A DNA stretch of 64,000 bases from JBGASG01 sp046328035 (GTDB lineage Bacteria > Cyanobacteriota > Vampirovibrionia > Obscuribacterales > Obscuribacteraceae): contig JAXLXI010000002.1 of assembly GCA_046328035.1 (NCBI GenBank), positions 372,001-436,000 on the forward strand, read 5' to 3'. This document shows, one piece after another, positions 8,206-18,234 of this stretch; within the stretch, counting starts at the first letter, position 1, and each line of letters opens with the position of its first letter. The notes beneath the pieces were generated by a model that was not told the origin of the DNA, did not search any database, and saw only the letters and a program-made list of their open reading frames with translations. Position numbers and translations under genes: made by a program.

Positions 8206-10281
8206 TCAGGCGAGCTGCGGATAGTCCGTGAGGACGCGCAACAACTCGCCGATTGACCAGGCCTGGGCGATGCAGCCTTGCGGCTTGTGGGGACGGTCGC
8301 CGTCGAAGATCTCCGACACCGAGCCCAGTCCGGCAGCCGTGACGAGATGCGTGAGCAGCGGTCGCAAGGCATTCTTGATAAAGGTCATGTTTTGAGCCGT
8401 CTCGCCGTAGATACGCATGCGCGCATCCACCCAGGGTCCGAGCAGCCAGGGCCACACGGTTCCTTGATGGTAGGTGACGTCGCGGTCGTACTGACGCGCC
8501 TCGTCCTTGCCCCGCCCGTACAACGGCTCGTACTGAGCGTCATACGGAGATAGCGTGCGCAAACCGTAAGGCGTCAGCAATTCGCGCTCCACCACCCAGA
8601 GCATCGAGCGGGCTTGCTCGACGGTGAGCGGCGAATACGGGAGCGATGCCGCAATCACCTGGTTGGGGCGAATGCTGGCGTCGGCAGACCCGTCCTCGCG
8701 AATGACGTCGTACAGGCAGCCCCGGTCGGCGTTCCAGAAAGCAGCGAAACCCGCCAGCGCGCGCTCCGCCATAGCACCGTATTTGGTGCCGTCGGCAGCC
8801 GAGCCCAGACGCTGATGCAGATGTTCGAGCACCTTCAAGAAGTTGTACCAGAGTGCGTTGATCTCGACCGCCTTGCCGCGCCGGGGCGTGACCACGAACC
8901 CGTCGACCTTGGCGTCCATCCAGGTGAGTTGCACACCATCGGCGCCGCCGGTGATCAGTCCGTCGTCATCCACGCGCAGTCCGTAACGCGTGCCCTTCAC
9001 GTGCCAGTCGACAACCGACTCCAGATGCGGCAGCATTGACCGCACGAAGTCTTCGTCGCCGGTGGCGTTCAGGTACTTGAGCAACGCCCACGCCCACCAG
9101 AAGGTGGCATCGGAGGTGTTGTACTCCGGATGCGCGCCGGTGTCCGGGAAGTTGTTGGGCAACATCCCTTGCGACAGGTAGGCAGCGAACGTAGTCAGGA
9201 TGCCCTTCGCCGCGGCAACGCGTCCGGTCGACAGACACAGCCCCGGCAACGAGATCATCGAGTCGCGTCCCCAGTCATTGAACCAGTGGTAGCCGGCAAT
9301 GATGGAGTCGGACTGCGTTGAGTCTCGTTTGACGAGAAACTGATCCGCCGCCAGGACGAGCGCACGACGCGCCGACTGGCGGGCACCGGCATCGGCGTCA
9401 ACCGCAGCTTGCGCCAGCAGTTGATGTTGATGCGCAGCCACAGCCTGCACGATTTCGCCGATTGAGCGCAGCGAAGAAACGACGCGGCCGTCGACGCTTG
9501 CCGCCAGCGTGAGCGACTCACCAGGCTTGAGCGTCACGGTGAGCCGGCCGGCGTGGAAATTGTCTTCGCGGCAGTTATGCCCGCGATGAAACTCCACCGG
9601 CCAGTAGTAGTTGTAGTACCAGCGCGGCTGAGCCTCGTAGGTACCGCGATCGAATTGCACTCGCAGTTGATGTAAGGCATCGTCGGTCGACTTGATGACG
9701 ACTGTTCGATCCCCTTGCACAAACTGCCGGAAGTGCCATCCTTCGTTGCCGCGCGTTTCCTGGTGGAAGTCGCGGTCGTTGACGAGCAGGTCGAGCTTCA
9801 GTTGAGCGGCGGCTCCATCGGGACTGCCTTCGTCGGGCACCCATGAATAGCCGATCACCGTCTGTTGCTCGCCAGGCAGCATCGCCACCTGCTTGATGAG
9901 ATATCCACCGGCGACGCGGTAGCACCACGTCGGCACGGGATGGACGGTGAAAGCGACGATCTTCTCGAAGCCGCGCGGCGCGAGGTGGCCGGAGTTCCAG
10001 AGACTGGCCCCCAGCTGTTCGCCGTTCACTTCTTCGTCGATGCGCGATAAGAGAACCCGCCGACCAGTCGGTGGGCTCAAAGCCGCCACCAACAGCCCAT
10101 GATACTTGCGCGTGTTGGCACCGAAGATGGTGCCGGACGCGTAAGAACCCAGGCCGTTGGTGATCAGCCACTCGCGCTCATCACTTCCGTCCAGCCTCGA
10201 CACATCCGCAAGCGGAAGATCGAGGGCTTCGTTGCTGTTGCCCAGCTGGTTTGCCAACCAGGCGGCCAGGTTAAAAGCCAT
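8206..10281 (-). CDS. Glycogen debranching enzyme (amylo-alpha-1,6-glucosidase family)
   Basis: Predicted 691 residues, a normal length for the archaeal/bacterial GDE family. ATG 10281 is preceded by GGAGG eight bases upstream. The N-terminal domain has GTIFGANTRKYHGLLV and LSRIDEEVNG, typical of the GDE N-terminal beta domain. The C-terminal (alpha/alpha)6 barrel has WFNDWGRDSMISLPGL, GMLPNNFPD, NTSDATFWW, LTWMDAKVDG and GTVWPWLLGPWVDAR, the carbohydrate-binding and catalytic segments, then GSVSEIFDGD near the end. It hydrolyses alpha-1,6 branches left after phosphorylase action, in the cytoplasm. It is the last gene of a co-directional minus-strand run. Two strong stem-loops lie just upstream. 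Confident in family; the exact in vivo substrate is inferred. Confidence 0.95.
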   Translation of the reverse strand: MAFNLAAWLANQLGNSNEALDLPLADVSRLDGSDEREWLITNGLGSYASGTIFGANTRKYHGLLVAALSPPTGRRVLLSRIDEEVNGEQLGASLWNSGHLAPRGFEKIVAFTVHPVPTWCYRVAGGYLIKQVAMLPGEQQTVIGYSWVPDEGSPDGAAAQLKLDLLVNDRDFHQETRGNEGWHFRQFVQGDRTVVIKSTDDALHQLRVQFDRGTYEAQPRWYYNYYWPVEFHRGHNCREDNFHAGRLTVTLKPGESLTLAASVDGRVVSSLRSIGEIVQAVAAHQHQLLAQAAVDADAGARQSARRALVLAADQFLVKRDSTQSDSIIAGYHWFNDWGRDSMISLPGLCLSTGRVAAAKGILTTFAAYLSQGMLPNNFPDTGAHPEYNTSDATFWWAWALLKYLNATGDEDFVRSMLPHLESVVDWHVKGTRYGLRVDDDGLITGGADGVQLTWMDAKVDGFVVTPRRGKAVEINALWYNFLKVLEHLHQRLGSAADGTKYGAMAERALAGFAAFWNADRGCLYDVIREDGSADASIRPNQVIAASLPYSPLTVEQARSMLWVVERELLTPYGLRTLSPYDAQYEPLYGRGKDEARQYDRDVTYHQGTVWPWLLGPWVDARMRIYGETAQNMTFIKNALRPLLTHLVTAAGLGSVSEIFDGDRPHKPQGCIAQAWSIGELLRVLTDYPQLA

Positions 10282-10310
10282 GTCGAAGGCCTCCAGGAAG
10301 TATTCTAGGC

Positions 10311-10412
10311 GAACCTGCACCACCCTGGTGGGCGGTGCAGGTTCACTGTGAGCAGTTGACTGCGAGGGCGACGCCAACGCAGCAGAAGTTGTCTGCGTGC
10401 GCGCCGCCCTCG
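10311..10412 (-). terminator. Two stem-loops between membrane-protein gene and debranching enzyme
   Basis: GAACCTGCACC (10311-10321) pairs with GGTGCAGGTTC (10334-10344), a perfect 11-bp stem. CGAGGGCG (10363-10370) pairs with CGCCCTCG (10405-10412), with further pairing inside the loop. Neither is followed by a U tract. They may end the upstream transcript or act in the debranching-enzyme leader. Confidence 0.5.
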
Positions 10413-10421
10413 TCAGGGACG

Positions 10422-11090
10422 TCAGGCAGCGCGACGCGACAGCATCATGCCGAGCAGCTGTCCGACTGCGAAGGCGCAGCAGACACCGGGCACGATGGTC
10501 ACGAAGGTGAACGTCTGGAACGTGGCGTAGGCACAGATCGCGCACAGCACCGTCATGATGCCGAACCCGATGTAGGTGCCGCTGCCGAAGCCCCAGCCCT
10601 TGAGCGTCGAACCGGGCAGCACCACGTTGCCCATGAAGAAACCGCTGATGGCGAGCGCCACAGCGGCAGTCCACAGGAACGGCGAGGCCAGAAGATAGAG
10701 CCCGCCGAGCAGGTAGAGCGCGGCGAGCATGACGCCGGTGAAGTCCTTGTCGCCAGCCTGGTCGCGGTCTTCCTGCTTGCCGAACGACCAGGTGAGGTGA
10801 GTCACCCGTTCACTCTGCAGCGGGCGCTTGCGCACCACGACATCGGCATCGACGAGCGCCTTGGTCTGGAACTCGGCGACACGATCCACCGGCAGAGCCA
10901 CGACCAGCATGCGGCCGTCGTGTCCCACCAGGTTCATGTAGGCGTTGCGCCCGGTCGGTCCGACGTAGGCGGTGGCACCGGGACCGGTGGCCTTGCCCTT
11001 GTAGACGACGCGGTCGGACAACGACCAGAGAAGGAAGAGCACCGCGGGCAGAGCCAGTGCCGCGATGATCAGGGGCAGTGTGAGAGTCAT
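10422..11090 (-). CDS. Polytopic membrane protein of unknown function
   Basis: Predicted 222 residues from ATG 11090, with AAGAAGGGA upstream. The N-terminal helix (about 4-24, LPLIIAALALPAVLFLLW) is followed by a soluble loop containing YVGPTGRNAYMNLVGHDGR, then four hydrophobic helices from about residue 118 to 215 (MLAALYLLGGLYLLASP, AAVALAISGFFMGNVVL, GTYIGFGIMTVLCAICAY, VTIVPGVCCAFAVGQLLG). I do not recognise a family. It lies between the subtilase-like gene and the debranching enzyme on the same strand, with gaps of about 110-140 bases, so it may be transcribed separately. Membrane topology is clear from composition; function cannot be stated. Confidence 0.75.
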   Translation of the reverse strand: MTLTLPLIIAALALPAVLFLLWSLSDRVVYKGKATGPGATAYVGPTGRNAYMNLVGHDGRMLVVALPVDRVAEFQTKALVDADVVVRKRPLQSERVTHLTWSFGKQEDRDQAGDKDFTGVMLAALYLLGGLYLLASPFLWTAAVALAISGFFMGNVVLPGSTLKGWGFGSGTYIGFGIMTVLCAICAYATFQTFTFVTIVPGVCCAFAVGQLLGMMLSRRAA

Positions 11091-11203
11091 TGTAGTATGT
11101 CCCTTCTTGGTTTCAACACGCCATGCCTCGGCAGCGCACGCACACTGCTCACCGAACAAACGGTGCGGCGGTGTACGGGCGCAGGATTCGGCACGAGCGC
11201 AGG

Positions 11204-12325
11204 CTATGTCGAGCGGTGGTGCAGCGGATACTTGCCGAGTCGCTCGCGCACCAGCTGAACTCCGAGACCAGGCTCGGCTTCCAGCATGGTGGCGACGAGA
11301 GCGGCAAGCTCCGGCGCACGGAAGCTGATCGGACCGTCACCCGGCACCAGTACATCGGGCTTTTGCCCGACTTCCGCTTGTCGCGGATTGTAAGTGCCGT
11401 GCTGCAGTCCGACCGCAATCACATCGGGAAACACTGCCGGCTCGACGACGAGCAGTGGGTCGACATGACTGAGGAAGTAGGCGTGTTCGCTGTCTTGCGA
11501 CCAGCACTGGAAGGCGATCGGTTGGGCATCTTCACCACCTGTGGTGCTGCGATTGCGCACCACGAGCGTGAATTCGCCGTCCCCATCGAGCTGCAGACGC
11601 AGCTGTTGCTTGCCGTTCCAGATGTTGGACACCAGTTGCCGCGAGTCGGACTCGTGCACCTTGTGTCCATGCCGGTTGTAGACCTCGAGCGACCACTGGC
11701 GATCGTCTCCCGTTTCGCGACGCACGTCGGCCCACATGTTGTAGGTCGCCGTTTGCCGCTGGAAGATCTTCACCTGGGCCTGTCCGCCAAAGGGCACACG
11801 CCAGGAGGCGTGAGCCGAGCGTCCATCACCAGCGCCGGCTGCAGCCACGATGATGTGGCCGCCGCCGGCGGTGGCTTCTGACAGGCGACTGGCTTCCCAA
11901 CCAGTGCCGTCCGCCGCGTGGCGGAAACCGCCAAACGAGCAGTTGGTGACGCTTTGCAGTGCGCGGGCCCGGCAGATGCCGGTCGCCCACAGCAAAGCCT
12001 CAGTCCATCCGGGGCGCGTGACGTTGCCACCGCGGAAGGTGGCATCGTATCCGCCCCATTGCGTAGTGATCAACCCGTCGTCGCCGAAGGCGCGAACGAG
12101 GATCACCGGAGCATCTGGGATGCCGATTGCGTCGAGATACCTGCCCAGCACGATGGTTCCGTGCCGACCGGGGTCTCCCGCAAACGCATCGAGGACGTCG
12201 TCTGCAACGAAGGGCGCGCCCTCCACTTGCAGTCCGGTTCGTAAGTCGTACACGCCGATGACGTTGGCGCGACGAATGACGTCCCTGTCAAAACCGGAAT
12301 CTATGACGATGAATGCAGTCTTCAT
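11204..12325 (-). CDS. Subtilisin-like (S8) protein with inserted domain and altered oxyanion site
   Basis: Predicted 373 residues from ATG 12325, with a strong AAGGAGG upstream. A compact subtilase core can be traced: Asp9 in VIDSGFD, His55 in GRHGTIVLG, SFGGF at 130-134, IIVAAAGAG at 158-166, DVIAVG at 301-306, KPDVLVPG at 322-329 and Ser334 in ISFRAPELAALVA. The catalytic triad is thus kept, but the usual oxyanion Asn of the AAGN motif is Ala165 or shifted. About 120 residues (170-290), rich in beta-strand patterns, sit between the AAG segment and the DVIAVG strand. There is no signal peptide or propeptide, so a cytoplasmic location is likely. It may be a low-activity protease or a pseudo-enzyme. 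It is the third gene from the end of the minus-strand run. Confidence 0.7.
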   Translation of the reverse strand: MKTAFIVIDSGFDRDVIRRANVIGVYDLRTGLQVEGAPFVADDVLDAFAGDPGRHGTIVLGRYLDAIGIPDAPVILVRAFGDDGLITTQWGGYDATFRGGNVTRPGWTEALLWATGICRARALQSVTNCSFGGFRHAADGTGWEASRLSEATAGGGHIIVAAAGAGDGRSAHASWRVPFGGQAQVKIFQRQTATYNMWADVRRETGDDRQWSLEVYNRHGHKVHESDSRQLVSNIWNGKQQLRLQLDGDGEFTLVVRNRSTTGGEDAQPIAFQCWSQDSEHAYFLSHVDPLLVVEPAVFPDVIAVGLQHGTYNPRQAEVGQKPDVLVPGDGPISFRAPELAALVATMLEAEPGLGVQLVRERLGKYPLHHRST

Positions 12326-12416
12326 GTCACTCCTCCTTTTGCTGTTTCTCAAAAGAGCAGTCGCGTCGCGCCATCAGGCGAGACGATGCGGTTGGTTGTG
12401 CGGGTCAGGTCAGTTG

Positions 12417-13388
12417 TTATGCCGCCAGAAGCTTTTCAGCGCGTTCGGCGATTTCTTTGACCAGGTTGGCGATTACGCCGTCCACCGGTCCGACTGTCGT
12501 ACCCATGATGCCGCGGCGGCGCCGTTCCACGAGCCAGTCGAGGAAGAGCAGACGCGACAGGGTGTACGAAGCCGGCAGCAGTTTCTTCACTTCTTGATAG
12601 TCGCGTCCTGCTTCATCGCAATAAGCTTCCAGGACTACCGGCTGCCAGCTCTTGTCCTCGCCATTCTTGAAATGGTCGGAGGTGAGCGTTGCCAGGTCCA
12701 GAAGCGGCATGCCGATGGTGGTGAACCACGACCAGTCGATGATGTAGAACTTGCCGCCACGCAGAATGATGTTTTCCGCGTAGAGATCGCCGTGCACCAG
12801 CGAGAGGCGCTCGGAAGACAGCTGGTCATCCAGGTGTCTTCCCAACGTCTCCAGCTGCTGTCCATCGGCGCTGCTAGCCAATTGCCACTCATCTATCGAT
12901 GCGCGCAGGTTGGATGCCAGTTTGCCGTATTGTCCCGGCCGCAAAGTGCGCAGGATGCCTAGCGGCTCCAGCTCTTCGATGCGATAGGAATAAGCACGAT
13001 GCATCTTGGCCAGCTCGGTGCCAATTAAGTTTGCTGTTCTTTGATCGGTGCCGCCTATCAAAGACTGCGTGCCGAGATCCTCCATGAAGAGGGCGATCAT
13101 CTGACCGCAGGTTCCGGAAAGAAACAGGCGCGCCGAGTTGGAGATGGAGGGGATCAAAACCCGCTCATGCAGGTCTTGCTCGACATCCCACGGAGGCAAC
13201 ACCACTTTGTAGATCAGTGTTTCCGGCAGCGCATCGCGCATGTGCAACCGTTCGACCAGCGACAGGTCACGATGGCGTAACAGGTTTCTCTCTGCTACTT
13301 CCACCTCTTTGCCGTAGAACTCATGCAGCCAACCCATCAACCTCTCTTGAGAGGGCGGGTCGAGCAACTTGAGCGATTCGTTTTCCAC
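12417..13388 (-). CDS. APH/choline-kinase-family phosphotransferase
   Basis: Predicted 323 residues. The aminoglycoside phosphotransferase/small-molecule kinase fold is shown by the catalytic loop HGDLYAENI (199-207) with Asp201 and Asn206, and the metal-binding YIIDWSW (215-221) with Asp218. The N-lobe has YKVVLP with the probable ATP-binding Lys61, and FMEDLG as hinge. The length is typical. The substrate cannot be told from sequence; sugars, choline-like alcohols or antibiotics are all used in this family. The stop lies 92 bases before the subtilase-like start, and the start is only 17 bases from the M24 peptidase stop, suggesting co-transcription with that upstream peptidase. Confidence 0.85.
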   Translation of the reverse strand: MENESLKLLDPPSQERLMGWLHEFYGKEVEVAERNLLRHRDLSLVERLHMRDALPETLIYKVVLPPWDVEQDLHERVLIPSISNSARLFLSGTCGQMIALFMEDLGTQSLIGGTDQRTANLIGTELAKMHRAYSYRIEELEPLGILRTLRPGQYGKLASNLRASIDEWQLASSADGQQLETLGRHLDDQLSSERLSLVHGDLYAENIILRGGKFYIIDWSWFTTIGMPLLDLATLTSDHFKNGEDKSWQPVVLEAYCDEAGRDYQEVKKLLPASYTLSRLLFLDWLVERRRRGIMGTTVGPVDGVIANLVKEIAERAEKLLAA

Positions 13389-13405
13389 GGTGTTTGGCGA
13401 GTGGG

Positions 13406-14491
13406 TCAGAACTTCCAGTAAGGCGCGGTGGTCAGGCGCTCGGCACCATCGGTGGTGACGACCAGGTCGTCTTCGATGCGCACGCCGCCGAAGCCGTCGA
13501 TGTAGATACCGGGCTCGTCGGTGACAACCATGCCGACCTTGAACGGGTCATGCTCGTAGTCGTACGGGTCGTGCGCCACCAGTCCCAGACTGTGTCCGAG
13601 ACCGTGAGTGAAGTACTTGCCGTAACCGAGTCGGGTGATGTAATCGCGCGCCACCTTGTCGTAAGCCTTGTATTTGATGCCTGGCTTCAACGCCTTGAAA
13701 GCAGCTTTGTTGGCCGCCAGCACGATGTTGTAAATCTCGACCATCTTGGGGTCGGGTTTTTTGCCGGGCACAAAGGCTGTGCGCGTGATATCGCTGCAGT
13801 AGCCGCCGGTGTACAGCCCGCCGAAATCCATGATCACCGGCTCGCCGGCTTTCACCTTGCGGTCTGAAGTCGCATGGTGCGGAATCGCGGAATTGGGGCC
13901 GCTGGCGACAATCGATGTGAAACTGTTGCAGATGGCACCATGCTTGCGCAGGCGCACATCTATCTCGAAAGATATGTCCAGCTCGGTCATGCCGGGACGG
14001 ATGAGTGCCGCCACTTCGTTGTAGACCTTGCTCGTTGCACGGCAGCCGCGCCGCAAGACCTCCACTTCATCTGCATCTTTATACTGTCGGAAGCGTTCCA
14101 CTAGATGCTGAGTCGGCACCAGTTTCGCGGTGATCTCTTTCTTCCATCGCTCAAGTACGGCGACGGCGATGTGCTCGGCTTCAAAACCGACTTTCGCGGT
14201 TTTGGTCAGTCCGGCCAGCGCCAGCGCTTCATTGACGAATTCAGAGACTTTCTTGCCGCGCTGCACCTTCACCAGCTTGTAGTCAGGTGCTTCGGCAGCG
14301 GCGCGCAGGAAATAGCGGGCATCAGTGACGATGAACGCTTTCTTGCGCGTGATCACCAGCACCGCGGTGGTGCCGGCGAAGCCGCTCAGATAGAGAACGT
14401 TCTGGTTGTCGCCCTCGAAGACACGCACAATCAATGCGTCGAGGTTTTGCTTGACCAGGGCTTGTTGTAGTTTTTTCAGACGTGCATTCAT
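13406..14491 (-). CDS. M24-family metallopeptidase (Xaa-Pro aminopeptidase/dipeptidase)
   Basis: Predicted 361 residues, the usual length for bacterial PepP/PepQ-like proteins. An N-terminal creatinase-like domain (1-130) precedes the pita-bread catalytic domain. Metal ligands are visible: Asp222 (IMDFGG), Asp234 (CSDITRT), His296 (THGLGHSLG), Glu326 (DEPGIYI) and Glu340 (VRIEDD). The enzyme removes an N-terminal residue before proline, or splits Xaa-Pro dipeptides, in the cytoplasm. The product ends with PYWKF. It precedes the APH-type kinase by 17 bases. The M17 aminopeptidase just upstream on the same strand suggests a peptide-turnover cluster. PepP versus PepQ cannot be decided. Confidence 0.92.
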   Translation of the reverse strand: MNARLKKLQQALVKQNLDALIVRVFEGDNQNVLYLSGFAGTTAVLVITRKKAFIVTDARYFLRAAAEAPDYKLVKVQRGKKVSEFVNEALALAGLTKTAKVGFEAEHIAVAVLERWKKEITAKLVPTQHLVERFRQYKDADEVEVLRRGCRATSKVYNEVAALIRPGMTELDISFEIDVRLRKHGAICNSFTSIVASGPNSAIPHHATSDRKVKAGEPVIMDFGGLYTGGYCSDITRTAFVPGKKPDPKMVEIYNIVLAANKAAFKALKPGIKYKAYDKVARDYITRLGYGKYFTHGLGHSLGLVAHDPYDYEHDPFKVGMVVTDEPGIYIDGFGGVRIEDDLVVTTDGAERLTTAPYWKF

Positions 14492-14604
14492 GACGTCCTA
14501 TTGTAACCACTTGAATTTCCAGCCACTGCCGCCGGACACCGTTCGCTTACAAAGCGAGAAGTGCCCGGCGGCATATGGAGGAAACCGCCGATTGTCGTTA
14601 GGAG

Positions 14605-14631
14605 ACGACGGGTGCGCGAGGCGCCCGTCGT
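14605..14631 (-). terminator. GC-rich stem-loop between pepA-like and M24 peptidase genes
   Basis: ACGACGGGTGC and GCGCCCGTCGT form a stem around a short loop, downstream of the M17 gene on the minus strand. The minus-strand RNA has no U tract after it, though the plus strand has a short one. It could act as terminator or processing site. Confidence 0.45.
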
Positions 14632-14650
14632 TTCTTCCCGACCTTCGACG

Positions 14651-16174
<1,524 letters not shown>

Positions 16175-16189
16175 TGGTGAGGTCTCCTT

Positions 16190-16207
16190 GTCACCACAGG
16201 TGGTGAC
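16190..16207. promoter_or_regulatory. Palindrome adjoining the pepA-like SD
   Basis: GTCACCAC-AG-GTGGTGAC is a perfect 8-bp inverted repeat with a two-base centre, immediately upstream of the AAGGAGACC that serves ATG 16174. It is a candidate operator or a small stem-loop controlling translation. Confidence 0.4.
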
Positions 16208-16300
16208 GCTTAGCGATAGAGCGGCAGCCGGCGAGGTGACGCGGGCGCAATTGCCTGCGTCGGAGTCTCGCCGTGCTGCTGCACTACCTTCCGGGATGGC

Positions 16301-16969
16301 TCAGGACGCGGGCGTTGCGTCCTGGGTGACCGGCTCTTTCAGATGACGGACGCCCTTGGCTTGCAGATCGCGGTTGGCGATGCTGTCGATGCCATTGGGG
16401 CCCTCGATGCGGGTCTGGAAGTAATCCACCTCGATCACGCGGCCTTTGACGTCCGCAAGACCGAGAACCTGGATGTTGTCGCCGACTTTGACGTTCTGCC
16501 AGTACCCCATGCGCCCGTAGGCGATGATGTCGGCGAACGTGTCCTTGAGCACAACCGCGATGGCGGCGCCGAAAAGACCGATGCCGACGGTCAACTTGCC
16601 CATGACGTCGGGAGCGAACAGCGTCAGGACGACGTACAGGGTGACCAGCCAGTAGAGCGGCTTGAACACCTTGAACGTGATTTCCTTGCTGCGCGCCTCC
16701 ATCTTCGTCTTGCCGACCCACTTCTGGAGGTAGTGGCAGGCAGGGTGGTAGAGCACGTAGGCGATGTTGATGGCGACTACCAGGATGATGAAGTTCACGA
16801 CGTAGGGCGTCAAGCTCGAGGTGAATTGCTCGATGCCGCGACGCACAGTTTCGCGAACAGTCTCGCCGAGGGTGTTGGTGAAGCCCGCGAGGGCTCCCAC
16901 TCCCAGCACAAGAAACGAAGGCCAGAGCTTCTTGAGCGTGGCCTTGATACCGTGATGTTCACATTCCAT
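16301..16969 (-). CDS. Small MscS-type mechanosensitive channel
   Basis: Predicted 222 residues from ATG 16969, with GGAG seven bases upstream. There are three or four hydrophobic helices (SFLVLGVGALAGF, VVNFIILVVAINIAYVL, YWLVTLYVVLTLF, LTVGIGLFGAAIAVVL), the last being the pore-type helix rich in Gly and Ala. The MscS beta domain follows, with VGDNIQVLG and GRVIEVDYFQTRIEGPNG. It ends soon after, so the C-terminal alpha/beta cage domain of longer MscS proteins is missing; the usual E. coli length is about 286. Such short forms are known. It would release solutes during osmotic downshock at the inner membrane. It heads the minus-strand run ending at the debranching enzyme. Confidence 0.85.
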   Translation of the reverse strand: MECEHHGIKATLKKLWPSFLVLGVGALAGFTNTLGETVRETVRRGIEQFTSSLTPYVVNFIILVVAINIAYVLYHPACHYLQKWVGKTKMEARSKEITFKVFKPLYWLVTLYVVLTLFAPDVMGKLTVGIGLFGAAIAVVLKDTFADIIAYGRMGYWQNVKVGDNIQVLGLADVKGRVIEVDYFQTRIEGPNGIDSIANRDLQAKGVRHLKEPVTQDATPAS

Positions 16970-18179
16970 GATGTGTCTCCGGAAGAAACCGGTCAGCATG
17001 CACACAGACGGGTGTCTGCGCGCGACCGGGTTGACGTGGTTGATTAGCGAATCTGCAGGAGAGCAAATCCGCCACGATATAGCGACTGCGAGAACAGCCG
17101 CCGACGAGAGTGATGCAACGCCGTTTTGCGGTGTTGCCAGGTGCGAGCACTGCTGTCGCTTTCGCAACGTTGCCAGTGGAAGAAACGCTCAAAGAGCCGC
17201 TCTTGTGGAGCGGGGGTGGTTCGTTAGAAAGCTCAGAACTTGTGGGTTTGGAACTAAGCGGCTGGTACTATCAACCTCAGGGGCCAAAAAAGAGAAAAAG
17301 TGAGCGGGTTCTGAAACTACTGGGAACTCATTCACGGGCGCAATTTGTGTTAAAGACTATTTTCGCGAGCCCTCTCGCGCAATCAGGCCGGATGGCAATA
17401 TTGCAACTCGCATAGATCAGCGAGCGACTTGTTTGTGAGACAGCGATAAGCTTGCACCGCGAGTGGTGGCATGTGGCGCGAGGCTGCCAACAAGCACCAG
17501 TGCGTTCGTGCTGCAATTAGCGCAGCGGCACGAACGCAAAACATCAGGTGAAACAAGGGAGGGAGCGCGAGCGGCAGGCACAGGTCGGGGAACGAGCGCG
17601 GTCAGGGTGGGAACGGAACGTGGTGTGTGGAAAAGAATGGTGGTGGTGGGTCGTTCGTTCTATGTCGGACAGGTGTGGACTGAGGACGGATGGTGCGCGA
17701 GCGGGGACAGTGGGGAACGGTCTTGGTCTAGTTGGTTTAGGCAGATGGACAATGCGCGAGCGGGGACAGTCAGTAGAACGGCAGCGGGGAACGCGGACCT
17801 GCGGGGAGCGGATCCATCGAGAGTTAGAGGCCTGAACAGCTAAGGCGAATGTTGCGGGTAAAAGGTCAACGGAAAAGAGGGGACTAAAAGGAGGAGAAAC
17901 GGTGGGTCGTTGCCTTTTGCTGCTCAGTTTTGACCGATTGGTACCTCTTTCTTGAACGCCAGCACTACTGCTTGACATTTTTATTCCCGACTGTCCGAAT
18001 CTCTAAACAGATTTATCACCGAATTACTGCCAAAACCCAAAAAACCTCACGGGGCGGCTTGAACTGGAGGCGGCGCACTCCTCGGGTAGGCGGTCCACCG
18101 TGGTGCCACCTCGTATCAGTGCAGCAGCACCATATTTGGTGGCAGTAGAAGACTTTCTTAAAATGGGCTTATACGCACC
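16970..18179. other. Gene-poor stretch, partly G-rich and repetitive
   Basis: No gene is supportable over about 1.2 kb. The few open frames (for example 17463-17843) have residue composition dictated by G-rich repeats and no homology that I recognise. Between 17560 and 17810 the sequence is purine-rich with recurring GGGGAACG and GAGCGCGAGCGG units. Confidence 0.5.
17694..17770. repeat. 18-bp exact direct repeat
   Basis: TGCGCGAGCGGGGACAGT occurs at 17694-17711 and again at 17753-17770, 59 bases apart, inside the G-rich stretch. Partial copies of GGGGAACG surround it. This is probably a decayed tandem repeat. Confidence 0.55.
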
Positions 18180-18218
18180 GACAAACCTCGACAATTGTTA
18201 TTGACAACCTCGTCAATT
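18180..18218. promoter_or_regulatory. Paired operator-like direct repeats upstream of NfeD-like gene
   Basis: GACAAACCTCGACAATT (18180-18196) and GACAACCTCGTCAATT (18203-18218) are near-identical copies with starts 23 bases apart. The second contains TTGAC-N6-GTCAA, itself an inverted repeat. They end 17 bases before the start codon of the next gene, just ahead of its SD. Two repressor sites, or a -35 element within an operator, are plausible. Confidence 0.45.
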
Positions 18219-18234
18219 CACAAGGATTGCGTGC

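Noticed and set aside
17463..17843. 126-codon plus-strand frame in the G-rich stretch
   Set aside because: No SD, composition set by repeats, no recognisable motif; overlapping frames on both strands are equally open.
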